DNA of 64,000 nucleotides from Thiomicrorhabdus sp041583835 (GTDB lineage: Bacteria; Pseudomonadota; Gammaproteobacteria; Thiomicrospirales; Thiomicrospiraceae): positions 1 to 64,000 of the forward strand of contig NZ_JBFHFC010000003.1 of assembly GCF_041583835.1 (NCBI RefSeq). Reading direction: 5' to 3'. Shown here one piece after another: positions 54,839-63,708 of this stretch. The stretch's first letter is position 1, and each line of letters begins with the position of its first letter. The notes beneath the pieces were generated by a model. That model made no database searches. It saw nothing but the letters and a program-made list of their open reading frames with translations, and had not been told where the DNA came from. Both the position numbers and the translations under genes were made by a program.

Positions 54839-55990
54839 ATGAACTCTACAGACAATAAACTCCATATTCGCCGTAAATTGATCACCATCGCACTGGTCAG
54901 TGTGATCGGAATGCTCCTGACTATTTTCCTATTCTATCAAGGCCTGAAAACCACGCTGGAACAAAACAAGGAAATGGAATCCCAACAACTTGCCAACGCC
55001 GGTTTAAGCATTATCAATCATTTCTATCAGGCAGCTCTGAACGACGAAATGAGCGAAGTAGAGGCCAGGACCTTGGCGTTTCAAACCTTACAAGCGACAC
55101 GGTTCGGTTCTAACGGTTATTTCTGGATCAACGACAGTCATAACATTTTGTTAATGCACCCTTTCACTCCCGAACTCGTCGGAAAAAACTTAAAACAAAT
55201 GCAAGATATAGAAGGAAATAATGTATTCTCAAGCATTACCCAAACCGCCCTCAATGGCGGCGGATTGGTCTCATACTCTTGGCCGAAACCGAATACGTCG
55301 CAAAGCTACCCAAAGCTTTCCTACGTGACTTATTTCAAGCCCTGGGATTGGGTGTTAGGTACAGGAATCTACCTTGACGACATGGAACAGGAAATTCGAA
55401 ATTATGCCATTTCCGCATTAAGCGTCGGTATTGTGTTCATTCTGCTCGCGGTTATTTTCACCATGCTCTTAACACAAAAAATCATGTTCGAGTTAGAAAG
55501 CATGGCCATCCGAGATCCATTGACTTCGCTATACACCCGCCGCTTTCTTAATGATCAAATGACAAACCTGTTAATGCGTCATCAACGCAAACCCGAGCAG
55601 TTCTTGGAAGTGATTTTTCTGGACATCGATTTTTTTAAGAATGTGAACGACCGTTATGGCCACTCCACGGGAGACCGTGTCCTCACGGCCGTTAGCCGCA
55701 TTATCGTCGAATCGTCACGTCCGGAGGATCTTTGCGTCCGCTATGGCGGTGAAGAATTCATTATCGTACTGTTAAACGAACATAAAAATGCAGCGCAACA
55801 ATTGGCCGAAAGAATCCGCAAAGCGACTCAAAGAACCATTTTCGAAACCGAAAATACCGAGTTCTCGGTCACCATCAGCGCAGGAATTGCCATACACGAA
55901 AGTGATGAAGCTATAGAACTCACCTTACAAAGAGCCGATGCAAAGCTATACGAGGCGAAATCAAAAGGCCGCAACTGCATCGAATGTTAA
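54839..55990 (+). CDS. Membrane diguanylate cyclase with sCache domain
   Basis: 383 residues. TM1 (about 15-38), a periplasmic single Cache domain (sCache_2 pattern: FGSNGYFWINDSHNILLMHP... WPKPN... YFKPWDWVLGTGIYLDD), TM2 (about 190-215) and a GGDEF domain with RYGGEEFIIVL. The I-site RPED lies five residues before GGEEF, so product inhibition is predicted. It should make c-di-GMP from two GTP on sensing a small periplasmic ligand. A terminator follows. Confidence 0.92.
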   Translation: MNSTDNKLHIRRKLITIALVSVIGMLLTIFLFYQGLKTTLEQNKEMESQQLANAGLSIINHFYQAALNDEMSEVEARTLAFQTLQATRFGSNGYFWINDSHNILLMHPFTPELVGKNLKQMQDIEGNNVFSSITQTALNGGGLVSYSWPKPNTSQSYPKLSYVTYFKPWDWVLGTGIYLDDMEQEIRNYAISALSVGIVFILLAVIFTMLLTQKIMFELESMAIRDPLTSLYTRRFLNDQMTNLLMRHQRKPEQFLEVIFLDIDFFKNVNDRYGHSTGDRVLTAVSRIIVESSRPEDLCVRYGGEEFIIVLLNEHKNAAQQLAERIRKATQRTIFETENTEFSVTISAGIAIHESDEAIELTLQRADAKLYEAKSKGRNCIEC

Positions 55991-56001
55991 AAGAGATAAA
56001 C

Positions 56002-56031
56002 AAAAAAGCCGTCAATTGACGGCTTTTTAAT
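56002..56031. terminator. Bidirectional terminator between cyclase and chemoreceptor genes
   Basis: AAAAAAGCCGTCAA paired with TTGACGGCTTTTT; loop is minimal. Serves both convergent genes. Confidence 0.9.
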
Positions 56032-56054
56032 TAAAACGGAAAGGTAATCCGGCT

Positions 56055-58562
56055 TTAAAAATCAGCCCACTCTTCACTGTCTTCCTTGGCATTCGCCGTC
56101 TTAACTTCAGCTAGCGGCTTGTTTTCCACTTTGACTTGCGCTTTGGGTTCCGACTTCAACGGTGATTTCGACCCATCGCCATGAGCTTGAGTTTTGTTTT
56201 CAGAATGTCCGCCCTGCCCGGAACTTTTCGCCAACTTGGCCTGAGGCGCAGGCAACTGTCCGGATTGACTTAAACCTCCGGACATTGCAGATCCTGAATT
56301 TTTAGCTTCAGTTTCAAACTTAGCCGGAATACGGAATTGCGCCATTCTTGCAACTAACTGTTCAGACTGGTTAGCAATGGCCTGCGCACTGCTGGCGGAT
56401 AACTCAACCAAATGAGCATTCTCCTGAGTGTTTCTATCCAACAGTACAATCGCCTGATTCAACTGCTCAATCCCTTGGGACTGATCGACCGAAGAGTGAG
56501 CGATTTCTCCGACAATTTCCGTAACCTGAGTAATGGCCTGGCTGATTTCGGACAGCGCCGTACCGGACTGTTCCGCCAACTTGGTTCCTTCCTGAACCTG
56601 AGTCGTCGAACGTTCAATCAAACCTTTAATATCTCTCGCCGCATCCGCCGATTTACCGGCAAGACTACGAACTTCGCTGGCCACGACCGCAAAACCTCGA
56701 CCATGCTCTCCCGCTCTAGCCGCTTCTACCGCTGCGTTCAAAGCCAATAAATTTGTTTGGAAGGCGATGGAATCGATCAGACCGATAATCTGTTCAATCT
56801 GTTCACTGGATTCTTTAATATTCTGCATGGCTTGAATAGTCTGCTTCATGACATTCGCGCCTTCATTGGTTTTCTGGCTTGCCTGCACGGTCAAGTCGTT
56901 TGCCTGTTGTGCACTTTCTGCATTACTGCGTACTGCAGCCGTCAACTCTTCAGTCGTTGCGGCCGTTTCTTCAATCGACGCCGCCTGCTGCTGAATTCGA
57001 CTTGAAAGATCGGTATTACGCTCTGTGGTTTGATTAATATCATTGGATATCTGTCGAATTGCGTAATTCACTTGCGCCAAAATGCTTGATAGGGTATCCA
57101 AAGAACCGTTGATGGCATCTTTCATATCTGCCAAACCGTCTTCGTAATCGCCCTCAACCCGGCTGGTCAAGTCACCTTGGGCCAACAACTGAATAACGCC
57201 CGAAATATTGCTATTCGCTTCACTGATTGCCGACATCATCACATTGATCTGTTCACCGAGATCATGCACAAAACCGTCTAATATGGAAACATCGATCTGC
57301 TGGCTCATATCCCCTTTGGCCGCTTTCTCGACAATGACCTTAAGGTTTTGCTCTACCGCAACCTGCATTTTTTCCAGCTTAACCGACTCAGACACATCTT
57401 TCCATTCAGTCACAAAACCGGTACGCTCACCGTTTTGTCCCCAAACCGGATTAACGATGATTTGCAAATGCAACTCGCCTAAATTCAACTCGGCCGTATA
57501 GGTGTCTTTAAGATTCGCCAAAAGGTTGCGTTGGTGTTCGGGACGAACATGGAAAATATCAATATTCTGCCCCACTAACTTGTCCGTCGAAAAGTGCGGC
57601 AACATCTTCTGAATGTCTTTTTCGACCTTCTTTAACGTCCCGACAATTGCCTCGTTCATATAGGTAATATTGAGATCGTTATCCGCCAGCATAAAGTTGG
57701 CACTGCTTTGATCTACCACGGTTTTTACGGAATTCAATTGTTCAACTTGATCATGAATACGACATAACATGCGTTCAAGAAGATACTCTAACTGCTTCAG
57801 TTCGCGCGAACCTTCAAGTTTGATTTTAGTTGACCAGTTCACGTCGGACGGATCTTCGCACAAATGGCTCAAGGACTCTTGCAGATGCACAATCGGTTTA
57901 ACAATGGCGCGACGGATAAAAAATTCAAAGGCGATCAAACTGATAATCAAAGAGATCAAAAATACGACGACGACGTTTATGATCTCCGCTTCAAACAACT
58001 CTGCATTCAGTTGTTTGATCTTTGTGAGTGAATCCTGTTTAAGATAGTCGTACCAATGCTGAATCGCCTCTAAAGCCTCACGGTCATCGACTAACACCTG
58101 CTGGTCAATTTCGGCTATCGAAGCACCCGATTGACGCAATTGTCCGATTTTCTCAACCATTGCCAGATATTCTTTGACAACCGCTTCCACCGCATCAAGA
58201 CCTTTAATTTCAATCGAATCCAGATTCTTCGACTGACGATAACGCTCAATATCCGAAAAAATTCTATTCGCGTTATCGTTAATCGCTTTGGAATAACTTG
58301 TGGTTCTGTAATCCTTTTCACCACGAATCAAAAAGTTTTTGAAATTATGGATGAAATCGCCATACCCCATTTGCAGCTGTATGTCGTTTAAAATGGCCTC
58401 TTTTTGATTTAATTCCTGCTTTAAAACATCAAATTCGTTTTCATGTTCTTTTTCCAAATAAAGATAAGATGCAAAGCCGACCCCACTTATAAATATTAAT
58501 AAAAAGAAATAAATTAAAACATTATGGACGGTCGTCCTACCTGAAATTGCTTTTGCTGGCAT
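56055..58562 (-). CDS. Methyl-accepting chemotaxis protein with PAS domain
   Basis: 835 residues. TM1 near residue 12-32, a four-helix periplasmic sensor (about 35-185), TM2 (about 190-215), HAMP, a PAS domain (ANFMLADNDLNITYMNEAIVGTLKK; VNPVWGQNGERTGFVTEWKDVSE), further HAMP-like helices, and a signalling domain with IEQIIGLIDSIAFQTNLLALNAAVEAARAGEHGRGFAVVASEVRSLA. The C-terminus ends EEWADF, which fits the CheR-tethering pentapeptide pattern. It feeds CheA/CheW signalling; the ligand is unknown. No other chemotaxis gene is in the window. Confidence 0.92.
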   Translation of the reverse strand: MPAKAISGRTTVHNVLIYFFLLIFISGVGFASYLYLEKEHENEFDVLKQELNQKEAILNDIQLQMGYGDFIHNFKNFLIRGEKDYRTTSYSKAINDNANRIFSDIERYRQSKNLDSIEIKGLDAVEAVVKEYLAMVEKIGQLRQSGASIAEIDQQVLVDDREALEAIQHWYDYLKQDSLTKIKQLNAELFEAEIINVVVVFLISLIISLIAFEFFIRRAIVKPIVHLQESLSHLCEDPSDVNWSTKIKLEGSRELKQLEYLLERMLCRIHDQVEQLNSVKTVVDQSSANFMLADNDLNITYMNEAIVGTLKKVEKDIQKMLPHFSTDKLVGQNIDIFHVRPEHQRNLLANLKDTYTAELNLGELHLQIIVNPVWGQNGERTGFVTEWKDVSESVKLEKMQVAVEQNLKVIVEKAAKGDMSQQIDVSILDGFVHDLGEQINVMMSAISEANSNISGVIQLLAQGDLTSRVEGDYEDGLADMKDAINGSLDTLSSILAQVNYAIRQISNDINQTTERNTDLSSRIQQQAASIEETAATTEELTAAVRSNAESAQQANDLTVQASQKTNEGANVMKQTIQAMQNIKESSEQIEQIIGLIDSIAFQTNLLALNAAVEAARAGEHGRGFAVVASEVRSLAGKSADAARDIKGLIERSTTQVQEGTKLAEQSGTALSEISQAITQVTEIVGEIAHSSVDQSQGIEQLNQAIVLLDRNTQENAHLVELSASSAQAIANQSEQLVARMAQFRIPAKFETEAKNSGSAMSGGLSQSGQLPAPQAKLAKSSGQGGHSENKTQAHGDGSKSPLKSEPKAQVKVENKPLAEVKTANAKEDSEEWADF

Positions 58563-58856
58563 CTACCCTTATCCTCTTTGATACTGATTTTTCTACAATC
58601 TTTGTATTTATTTTTTTATTAATCCAAAGACCTTAATTTGTATTCTATCGATATTCCACACAAGAAAAAGCAGAATTTTTCATACCCACTACGCATATAC
58701 CGCACTAAAAAAAGGGTAATAGGCAATTTATTTTGCAACTATTGAACCAAAAGATATTAAATGTCATTTTTAATTAACTGATTAATTGATTGATTGAATT
58801 GAACTTTAATCGTATTCAATTGCAGGAAAAAACAGAAAAAACCGATGAAAGGAAAT
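58563..58856. other. AT-rich gap upstream of the chemoreceptor gene
   Basis: No open frame of note. It contains A+T-rich sequence with TGATTAAT-like repeats around 58771-58800. The chemoreceptor promoter must lie here on the minus strand; a sigma-28 signature (TAAA and GCCGATAA) was not convincing. Confidence 0.5.
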
Positions 58857-58893
58857 TAAAAAAAACCGACCATGTTGATCGGTTTTTTTTGAA
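58857..58893. terminator. Rho-independent terminator after rhlE
   Basis: AAAAACCGA/TCGGTTTTT stem with a nine-base loop and eight T on the plus strand, A-rich on the other side. The rhlE gene ends about 80 bases before it; it could serve both directions. Confidence 0.8.
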
Positions 58894-58970
58894 AATCTGA
58901 AATTGCGTTCAGAAAATCATTGAAACAAAAAATGATAAGATCATTTTAAATGGTCTACTTATCTGCCGAC

Positions 58971-60311
58971 TTAATTATTCGACGATCTATTTTTAGAACG
59001 CCAAGCTCCATTACCACCTGGTTTCTTATTACCGGCAGATTGAGTACTCCGCGGTTTATGGCCTCGCGCCATCTCACCGGAACGCTGTCCGTCTTTATGT
59101 TCTGCATGCGGATTTTTAGGTTTCTTCGGCTTTTTGGGCTTAATCGGACGGGTATCCAAACGCGATTCCGGTACATTATGTACCGGCTCGAAACCTTCCA
59201 CCACTTTGCGCGGCAGTAACTCTCCGATCAAACGTTCGATATCAAACAGCAACTTCGCTTCTTCCGACGTCACCAACGACAACGCCTCACCACTGGCTCC
59301 TGCTCGACCGGTACGACCGATACGGTGAACATAGTCTTCGGCTACGTTCGGTAATTCAAAATTGATTACATGCGGTAGCTGATCAATATCCAAACCACGT
59401 GCTGCGATATCCGTCGCGACCAAAACGCGGATATCGCCGTTTTTAAATTCGGCCAGTGCGCGGGTACGGGCACCCTGGCTTTTATTACCATGAATCGCCG
59501 CAGCCTTAATGCCGGATTTTTCCAACTGCTGAGTCAAACGGTTTGCACCATGTTTGGTTTTGGTAAATACCAGGACCTGTTCCCATTGGTTGTCGGCAAT
59601 CAACTTTATCAACAAGGCCGGTTTCTTCGCTTTATCTACCGGACAAATCCACTGTTCTACCGTTTTAGCGGTCGTATTGCGAGGCGCCACCGAAATTTCG
59701 ACCGGATCGTTAACCAATCCTTTAGCCAGGCGTCTGATGTCTTCGGAAAAAGTCGCTGAAAACAGTAAGTTCTGGCGGTTCTTAGGTAAAAGCGCCATGA
59801 TCTTTTTAAGGTCATGAATGAACCCCATATCCAACATGCGATCCGCTTCGTCCAAAACTAACACTTCCAACTGGTTAAACTTCACCGCATTCTGATTGTA
59901 TAAATCCAATAAACGTCCGGGGGTCGCAACCAACACATCCACACCTTGACGCAGGCGCATCATTTGAGGGTTGATTTTAACGCCGCCGAAAACAACGGTA
60001 GATTTCAATGGTAGGTTTTTGCTGTACAGCTGCACGCTTTCTGCAACCTGAGCCGCCAGTTCACGGGTTGGCGTCAAAATCAGGGCGCGTGCCTGATTCG
60101 CTTTAGGACGCTCTCCTTTTGAAAGGCGCTCTAAAATCGGTAATGTAAAACCGGCGGTTTTTCCCGTTCCGGTTTGTGCTGCGGCCATCACGTCTTTACC
60201 TTGAATTACAGCAGGAATCGCTTGGGTTTGAATTGGAGATGGTGTTTCGTAACCCTGCTCGGCTACAGCTTCAAGGATAGGGGCGGATAACCCCAGGGAG
60301 GCAAAGCTCAT
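58971..60311 (-). CDS. rhlE: DEAD-box RNA helicase RhlE
   Basis: 446 residues. Conserved motifs: Q motif (PSPIQTQAIPAV), AQTGTGKTAGFTLP (I), PTRELAAQV (Ia), VLDEADRMLDMGF (II), FSATF (III), ATDIAARGLDID (V) and HRIGRTGRAGASG (VI). A basic, unstructured C-terminal tail (KPKKPKKPKNPH to the end) binds RNA in this family. It unwinds short RNA duplexes in ribosome assembly or decay. The 5' region is 270 bases to the APC gene, divergent. Confidence 0.93.
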   Translation of the reverse strand: MSFASLGLSAPILEAVAEQGYETPSPIQTQAIPAVIQGKDVMAAAQTGTGKTAGFTLPILERLSKGERPKANQARALILTPTRELAAQVAESVQLYSKNLPLKSTVVFGGVKINPQMMRLRQGVDVLVATPGRLLDLYNQNAVKFNQLEVLVLDEADRMLDMGFIHDLKKIMALLPKNRQNLLFSATFSEDIRRLAKGLVNDPVEISVAPRNTTAKTVEQWICPVDKAKKPALLIKLIADNQWEQVLVFTKTKHGANRLTQQLEKSGIKAAAIHGNKSQGARTRALAEFKNGDIRVLVATDIAARGLDIDQLPHVINFELPNVAEDYVHRIGRTGRAGASGEALSLVTSEEAKLLFDIERLIGELLPRKVVEGFEPVHNVPESRLDTRPIKPKKPKKPKNPHAEHKDGQRSGEMARGHKPRSTQSAGNKKPGGNGAWRSKNRSSNN

Positions 60312-60583
60312 AAATATGGTGTCTCTTAATGTATATGATCGTGTTTTACTTCAGGACTCGGAACACCGAAGCGGTATTCGAAGAAAATGGGTTGTAGCTT
60401 ACAGTAAGTGCTTGTTAATTACTATCATTCCCGTTCCTAATTCGAAAATAGTCAGCATACAGTCACAATTGGCGACTTCTCTTCGCTTTTTTTATTGTTA
60501 GGATTGCTTATAAGTAAATGTTTTGTAGAATCGAACATCATCACGATTCATTTAAGTTTGGCGACAAAGGTTCGAATATATTT

Positions 60584-61927
60584 ATGAAATTTCCATTTCG
60601 TCACACCCCATCCGTCCACCGGACGCGAAATAAGAACCTGGGGGTTCCCGAGTTAATTGCCATCGCCCTAGGAGGTATGGTCGGAGGGGGAATTTTCACG
60701 GTATTGGGTATTTCCGTCTCGATGATTGGTGTCTACACCCCTCTTGCAATCGGCCTCGGCGGAATTGTGGCCGCCATGGCCGCATATTCATACATCAAAC
60801 TCGGCGTTTACTATAAAGATGAAGGCGCTACCTATGCTTTCTATAAAAAGACCTTCCCCCAAACCCCCTTCGCCGCTTCACTGATTGGTTGGTGGGTGAT
60901 TTTCGGATACATCAGCACGTTGGCTTTATATGCCTATACCTTCGCTTCTTATGCCATCAGTGGATTCGCCTTTGCCGATGACGTTTGGATTCGCAAGCTT
61001 GTGGCCGGCGGCATCATCGGGGTGTTCACGATTATTAACATATTAAGTGTTAAAGGGATGGGAAGAATCGAAGACCTCATGGTCTATACCAAGCTGGTCA
61101 TTCTAGTGGTGATTTCATTTGTTTTAATCAATCATAGCCAAACCACCCTGCCGACACTGCTGGAGAATAATGGGGATACCACGATTTTAAATATTCTCAT
61201 CGTGGCCTCACTAACGTTCGTCGCTTATGAAGGCTTTCAACTGGTTATCAATGCAGTCAACGAAATGGAACAGCCGGAGAAAAACATTCCACGTGCCATC
61301 TATGCCGCCATATTCCTTGCAATCTTGATCTATTTAGTCATTTCTCTAGGGGCAATCCTGGCGATCCCATTTAACGACATCATTGAAAACAAAGAGTATG
61401 CCTTGGCATCCGGAGCGGACAAGATATTAGGGCATTGGGGAACCGAACTAGTCATTATAGGTGCGCTGCTGGCAACCAGCAGCGCGATTAGCGGAACTGT
61501 TTTTGGTGCTTCACGCCAAATGGCGGCCATCGCCGACGATCATTACCTACCGGCCTTTCTAAGCACACGTTCGCGACGCATTCCAACCTATGCCATTTTA
61601 ACCATGTCTTCCTTGGCGTTCGTATTGGTGTTATCCGGCTCGTTACAAGTCATTCTCGAATTCGGTAGCGTCACCTTTTTAATCGTCTCGCTATTAATGG
61701 CTTATGCCAATTTTAAAATTCGCCATAAGACCAACTCTTCGGCCATTATTACCTTAATATCTTTGTTCGGCTTGGCGAGCGCAACCTTCCTGATTTTCTA
61801 TTATGAAATCAGCAAGCATCCGGAACAGTTGTTTTTCATTCTTTCCATTTACGTATTGCTCACGGCCGGCGCTTGGCTATACGCCAGAAATCAGCGCCGG
61901 AAAAACCGCTTGGGGATGTTGAGCTGA
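60584..61927 (+). CDS. APC-family amino acid permease
   Basis: 447 residues if the ATG at 60584 is used (MKFPFRHTPSVHRTRNK); the open frame begins at 60518 and would add 22 residues of low-complexity look. Both have weak SD sites. About twelve membrane spans; GGMVGGGIFTVLG and the KEMEQPEKNIPRAIYAA-type loop (NAVNEMEQPEKNIPRAIYAAIFLAI) are APC features. It imports an amino acid or polyamine with H+ or by exchange; substrate unknown. It is divergent from rhlE. Confidence 0.85.
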   Translation: MKFPFRHTPSVHRTRNKNLGVPELIAIALGGMVGGGIFTVLGISVSMIGVYTPLAIGLGGIVAAMAAYSYIKLGVYYKDEGATYAFYKKTFPQTPFAASLIGWWVIFGYISTLALYAYTFASYAISGFAFADDVWIRKLVAGGIIGVFTIINILSVKGMGRIEDLMVYTKLVILVVISFVLINHSQTTLPTLLENNGDTTILNILIVASLTFVAYEGFQLVINAVNEMEQPEKNIPRAIYAAIFLAILIYLVISLGAILAIPFNDIIENKEYALASGADKILGHWGTELVIIGALLATSSAISGTVFGASRQMAAIADDHYLPAFLSTRSRRIPTYAILTMSSLAFVLVLSGSLQVILEFGSVTFLIVSLLMAYANFKIRHKTNSSAIITLISLFGLASATFLIFYYEISKHPEQLFFILSIYVLLTAGAWLYARNQRRKNRLGMLS

Positions 61928-61937
61928 AGCCCCCTAA

Positions 61938-61970
61938 AAAAAACCCAATTAAAACAAGGGGTTTGTTTTG
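61938..61970 (+). terminator. Weak terminator after the permease gene
   Basis: AAACCC/GGGTTT stem with a twelve-base loop, followed by GTTTTGTTTG. Probably terminator of the permease gene. Confidence 0.5.
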
Positions 61971-62040
61971 TTTGACCATGCGTCATGTATGGATTAGCAT
62001 GCTTGAAACGTCTGAATCAATCTATCACCGGAGGTGAGTC

Positions 62041-62424
62041 ATGTACTACGTAGTGGAATCCAACAAATCATTCGAACAGGCTGCGACCGATCTAGACACA
62101 GCGGTTAAAAATCATGGCTTCGGCGTACTCCATGTACACGATCTTGGAGCCACCCTGCGAAGCAAGGGATTCGACTTTGCGGAGCAGTGCCAGGTGTTTG
62201 AGGTCTGCAACCCCGGACAAGCGTCAAAAGTCCTAGCTACCGACATGCGACTGAATATGGCTCTGCCATGCCGAATCTCGGTATTTACCGAAAAAGGACA
62301 AACCAAGATAGGTCTGATCAAACCGGCAGAAATGCTGGCCACGCTGTCTCAAGATCCCACTTTGGCTCAAGTCGCTCAAGAGGTTGAAGAGAAAACCATG
62401 CAAATGGTCGACGAAGCCAAATAA
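62041..62424 (+). CDS. DUF302 family protein, cytoplasmic
   Basis: 127 residues, no signal peptide. Near-consensus SD (GGAGGTGA) precedes the ATG, suggesting strong translation. The sequence YVVESNKSFEQAATDLDTAVKNHGFGVLHVHDLGATLRSKGFDF, then VFEVCNPGQASKVLATDMRLNMALPCRISVFTEKGQTKIGLIKP is the DUF302 pattern. A second, exported DUF302 protein is at 54355. Its role is unknown; it lies 86 bases before a periplasmic metallo-beta-lactamase-fold gene and could be co-transcribed. Confidence 0.85.
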   Translation: MYYVVESNKSFEQAATDLDTAVKNHGFGVLHVHDLGATLRSKGFDFAEQCQVFEVCNPGQASKVLATDMRLNMALPCRISVFTEKGQTKIGLIKPAEMLATLSQDPTLAQVAQEVEEKTMQMVDEAK

Positions 62425-62510
62425 TCACAGAACCAAATAATCACAGAATAAACACCAACAGTAGTGGACTGACAACCGTAAAACCATTCCCAAATTTCAG
62501 GAGAATACTC

Positions 62511-63482
62511 ATGAAATCGAAGCTTCTTGCAATCGCGGCACTACTGTCCTGCTTACCGCTGTGGTCAACATCAGCCTCTGCATCCGATGTCGTTAAAATC
62601 ACGCCATTAGGCAGCCAACAAGGCGAATTTTGTACGCTGGATCGCGCGATGATCATAGAAGACCCGAACGGAACGCGAATCCTGTACGACGCAGGCCGAA
62701 CCGTTGCCGGTGCGGATGATCCCCGCCTCGGTAAAATCGACATCATTCTGGTCAGCCACGTGCACGGCGACCACATCGGCGATAAGCACATCAAGTCCCT
62801 TAATGCCGGAAGTTGTGCCAAACCCGATATCTCGGTCAGCGACACGCCGACTTCCAATAGCGTCAAGATTGCGATTGCCAAACACGCCAAAATCGTGACC
62901 GGCAGTGAAATGCCGAGTCTGTTCGCTGCTAAACTGAAAGCCGCCGGAGGGGACCCTAAAAACTCTTTATTGGTACGCTTCGGGGCGATGAAAACCGTTG
63001 ACGGCGTCGGCATCACCACCGTACCGGCGATACACAGTAACGGCCTCTCCCCCGACATGATTGAAGGTTCCCTCGGCGAGTTTATGAAAGCGGCCGGACT
63101 CACCGCTCACGTCGGCCCCGCAACCGGTTATAGTCTTAAATTCAGCAACGGTTTGGTTGCGTATCTCTCGGGCGATACCGGCATTACTGCCGAACAGGAT
63201 ATCGTCGTGCATCAACATTACGGTGCCAAACTGGCGGTCATCAATATCGGCGACACCTATACCACCGGCCCTAAGGAAGCCGCTTATGTCATTAACGATC
63301 TGGTCAAGCCGACATCGGTGATCCCGTCTCATGCAAACGAAGAAGCAACCCGACAAGGCAAAGTCTTGCCGCATACCCGCACCGAAACCTTCATCAAAGA
63401 AAGCAACGTCCCGGTTTACGTTCCGCTCAGCGGTAAAACTTTATCTTTCGATGCTACCGGGAAATGCGTCGACGGCTGTTAA
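62511..63482 (+). CDS. Exported metallo-beta-lactamase-fold hydrolase
   Basis: 323 residues with a signal peptide (SKLLAIAALLSCLPLWSTSA). Metal motif LVSHVHGDHIGD (HxHxDH) and the later ligands in YLSGDTGITAEQDIV and VIPSHANEEATR resemble UlaG-like or L-ascorbate-type lactonases rather than classical beta-lactamases. A C-terminal CVDGC pair could form a disulfide. It should hydrolyse a small ester, lactone or phosphodiester in the periplasm; no substrate can be named. Confidence 0.85.
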   Translation: MKSKLLAIAALLSCLPLWSTSASASDVVKITPLGSQQGEFCTLDRAMIIEDPNGTRILYDAGRTVAGADDPRLGKIDIILVSHVHGDHIGDKHIKSLNAGSCAKPDISVSDTPTSNSVKIAIAKHAKIVTGSEMPSLFAAKLKAAGGDPKNSLLVRFGAMKTVDGVGITTVPAIHSNGLSPDMIEGSLGEFMKAAGLTAHVGPATGYSLKFSNGLVAYLSGDTGITAEQDIVVHQHYGAKLAVINIGDTYTTGPKEAAYVINDLVKPTSVIPSHANEEATRQGKVLPHTRTETFIKESNVPVYVPLSGKTLSFDATGKCVDGC

Positions 63483-63525
63483 ACGAAACGAGTTCAATTC
63501 AACACCAATGCCGATTCTTTCATCA

Positions 63526-63559
63526 TTCGTATAGGCTTTCGACTCAAAGCCTATACGAA
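63526..63559. repeat. Strong inverted repeat after the metallo-hydrolase gene
   Basis: Perfect 14-pair stem TTCGTATAGGCTTT/AAAGCCTATACGAA with a six-base loop, 44 bases after the stop. The T tract that would make it an intrinsic terminator is missing on both strands. Confidence 0.6.
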
Positions 63560-63708
63560 ATCTCACGTTCAATCTTCAATCCCTGATTCCGATAACAAAA
63601 CCATTTATTGAAATCAGAGAACCGCATATTTCGCAAATGAAAGGCACACCGATAAAGATCAAAAGTGCTATGCTGTTAGCGTTTTTTTAAACCTAAAGAC
63701 GTGTGCAA

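Noticed and set aside
58740..58860. Possible plus-strand small RNA ending at the rhlE terminator
   Set aside because: The terminator with T8 on the plus strand is explained by bidirectionality, and candidate boxes (TTGATT-17-TATTCA) are too poor to call.
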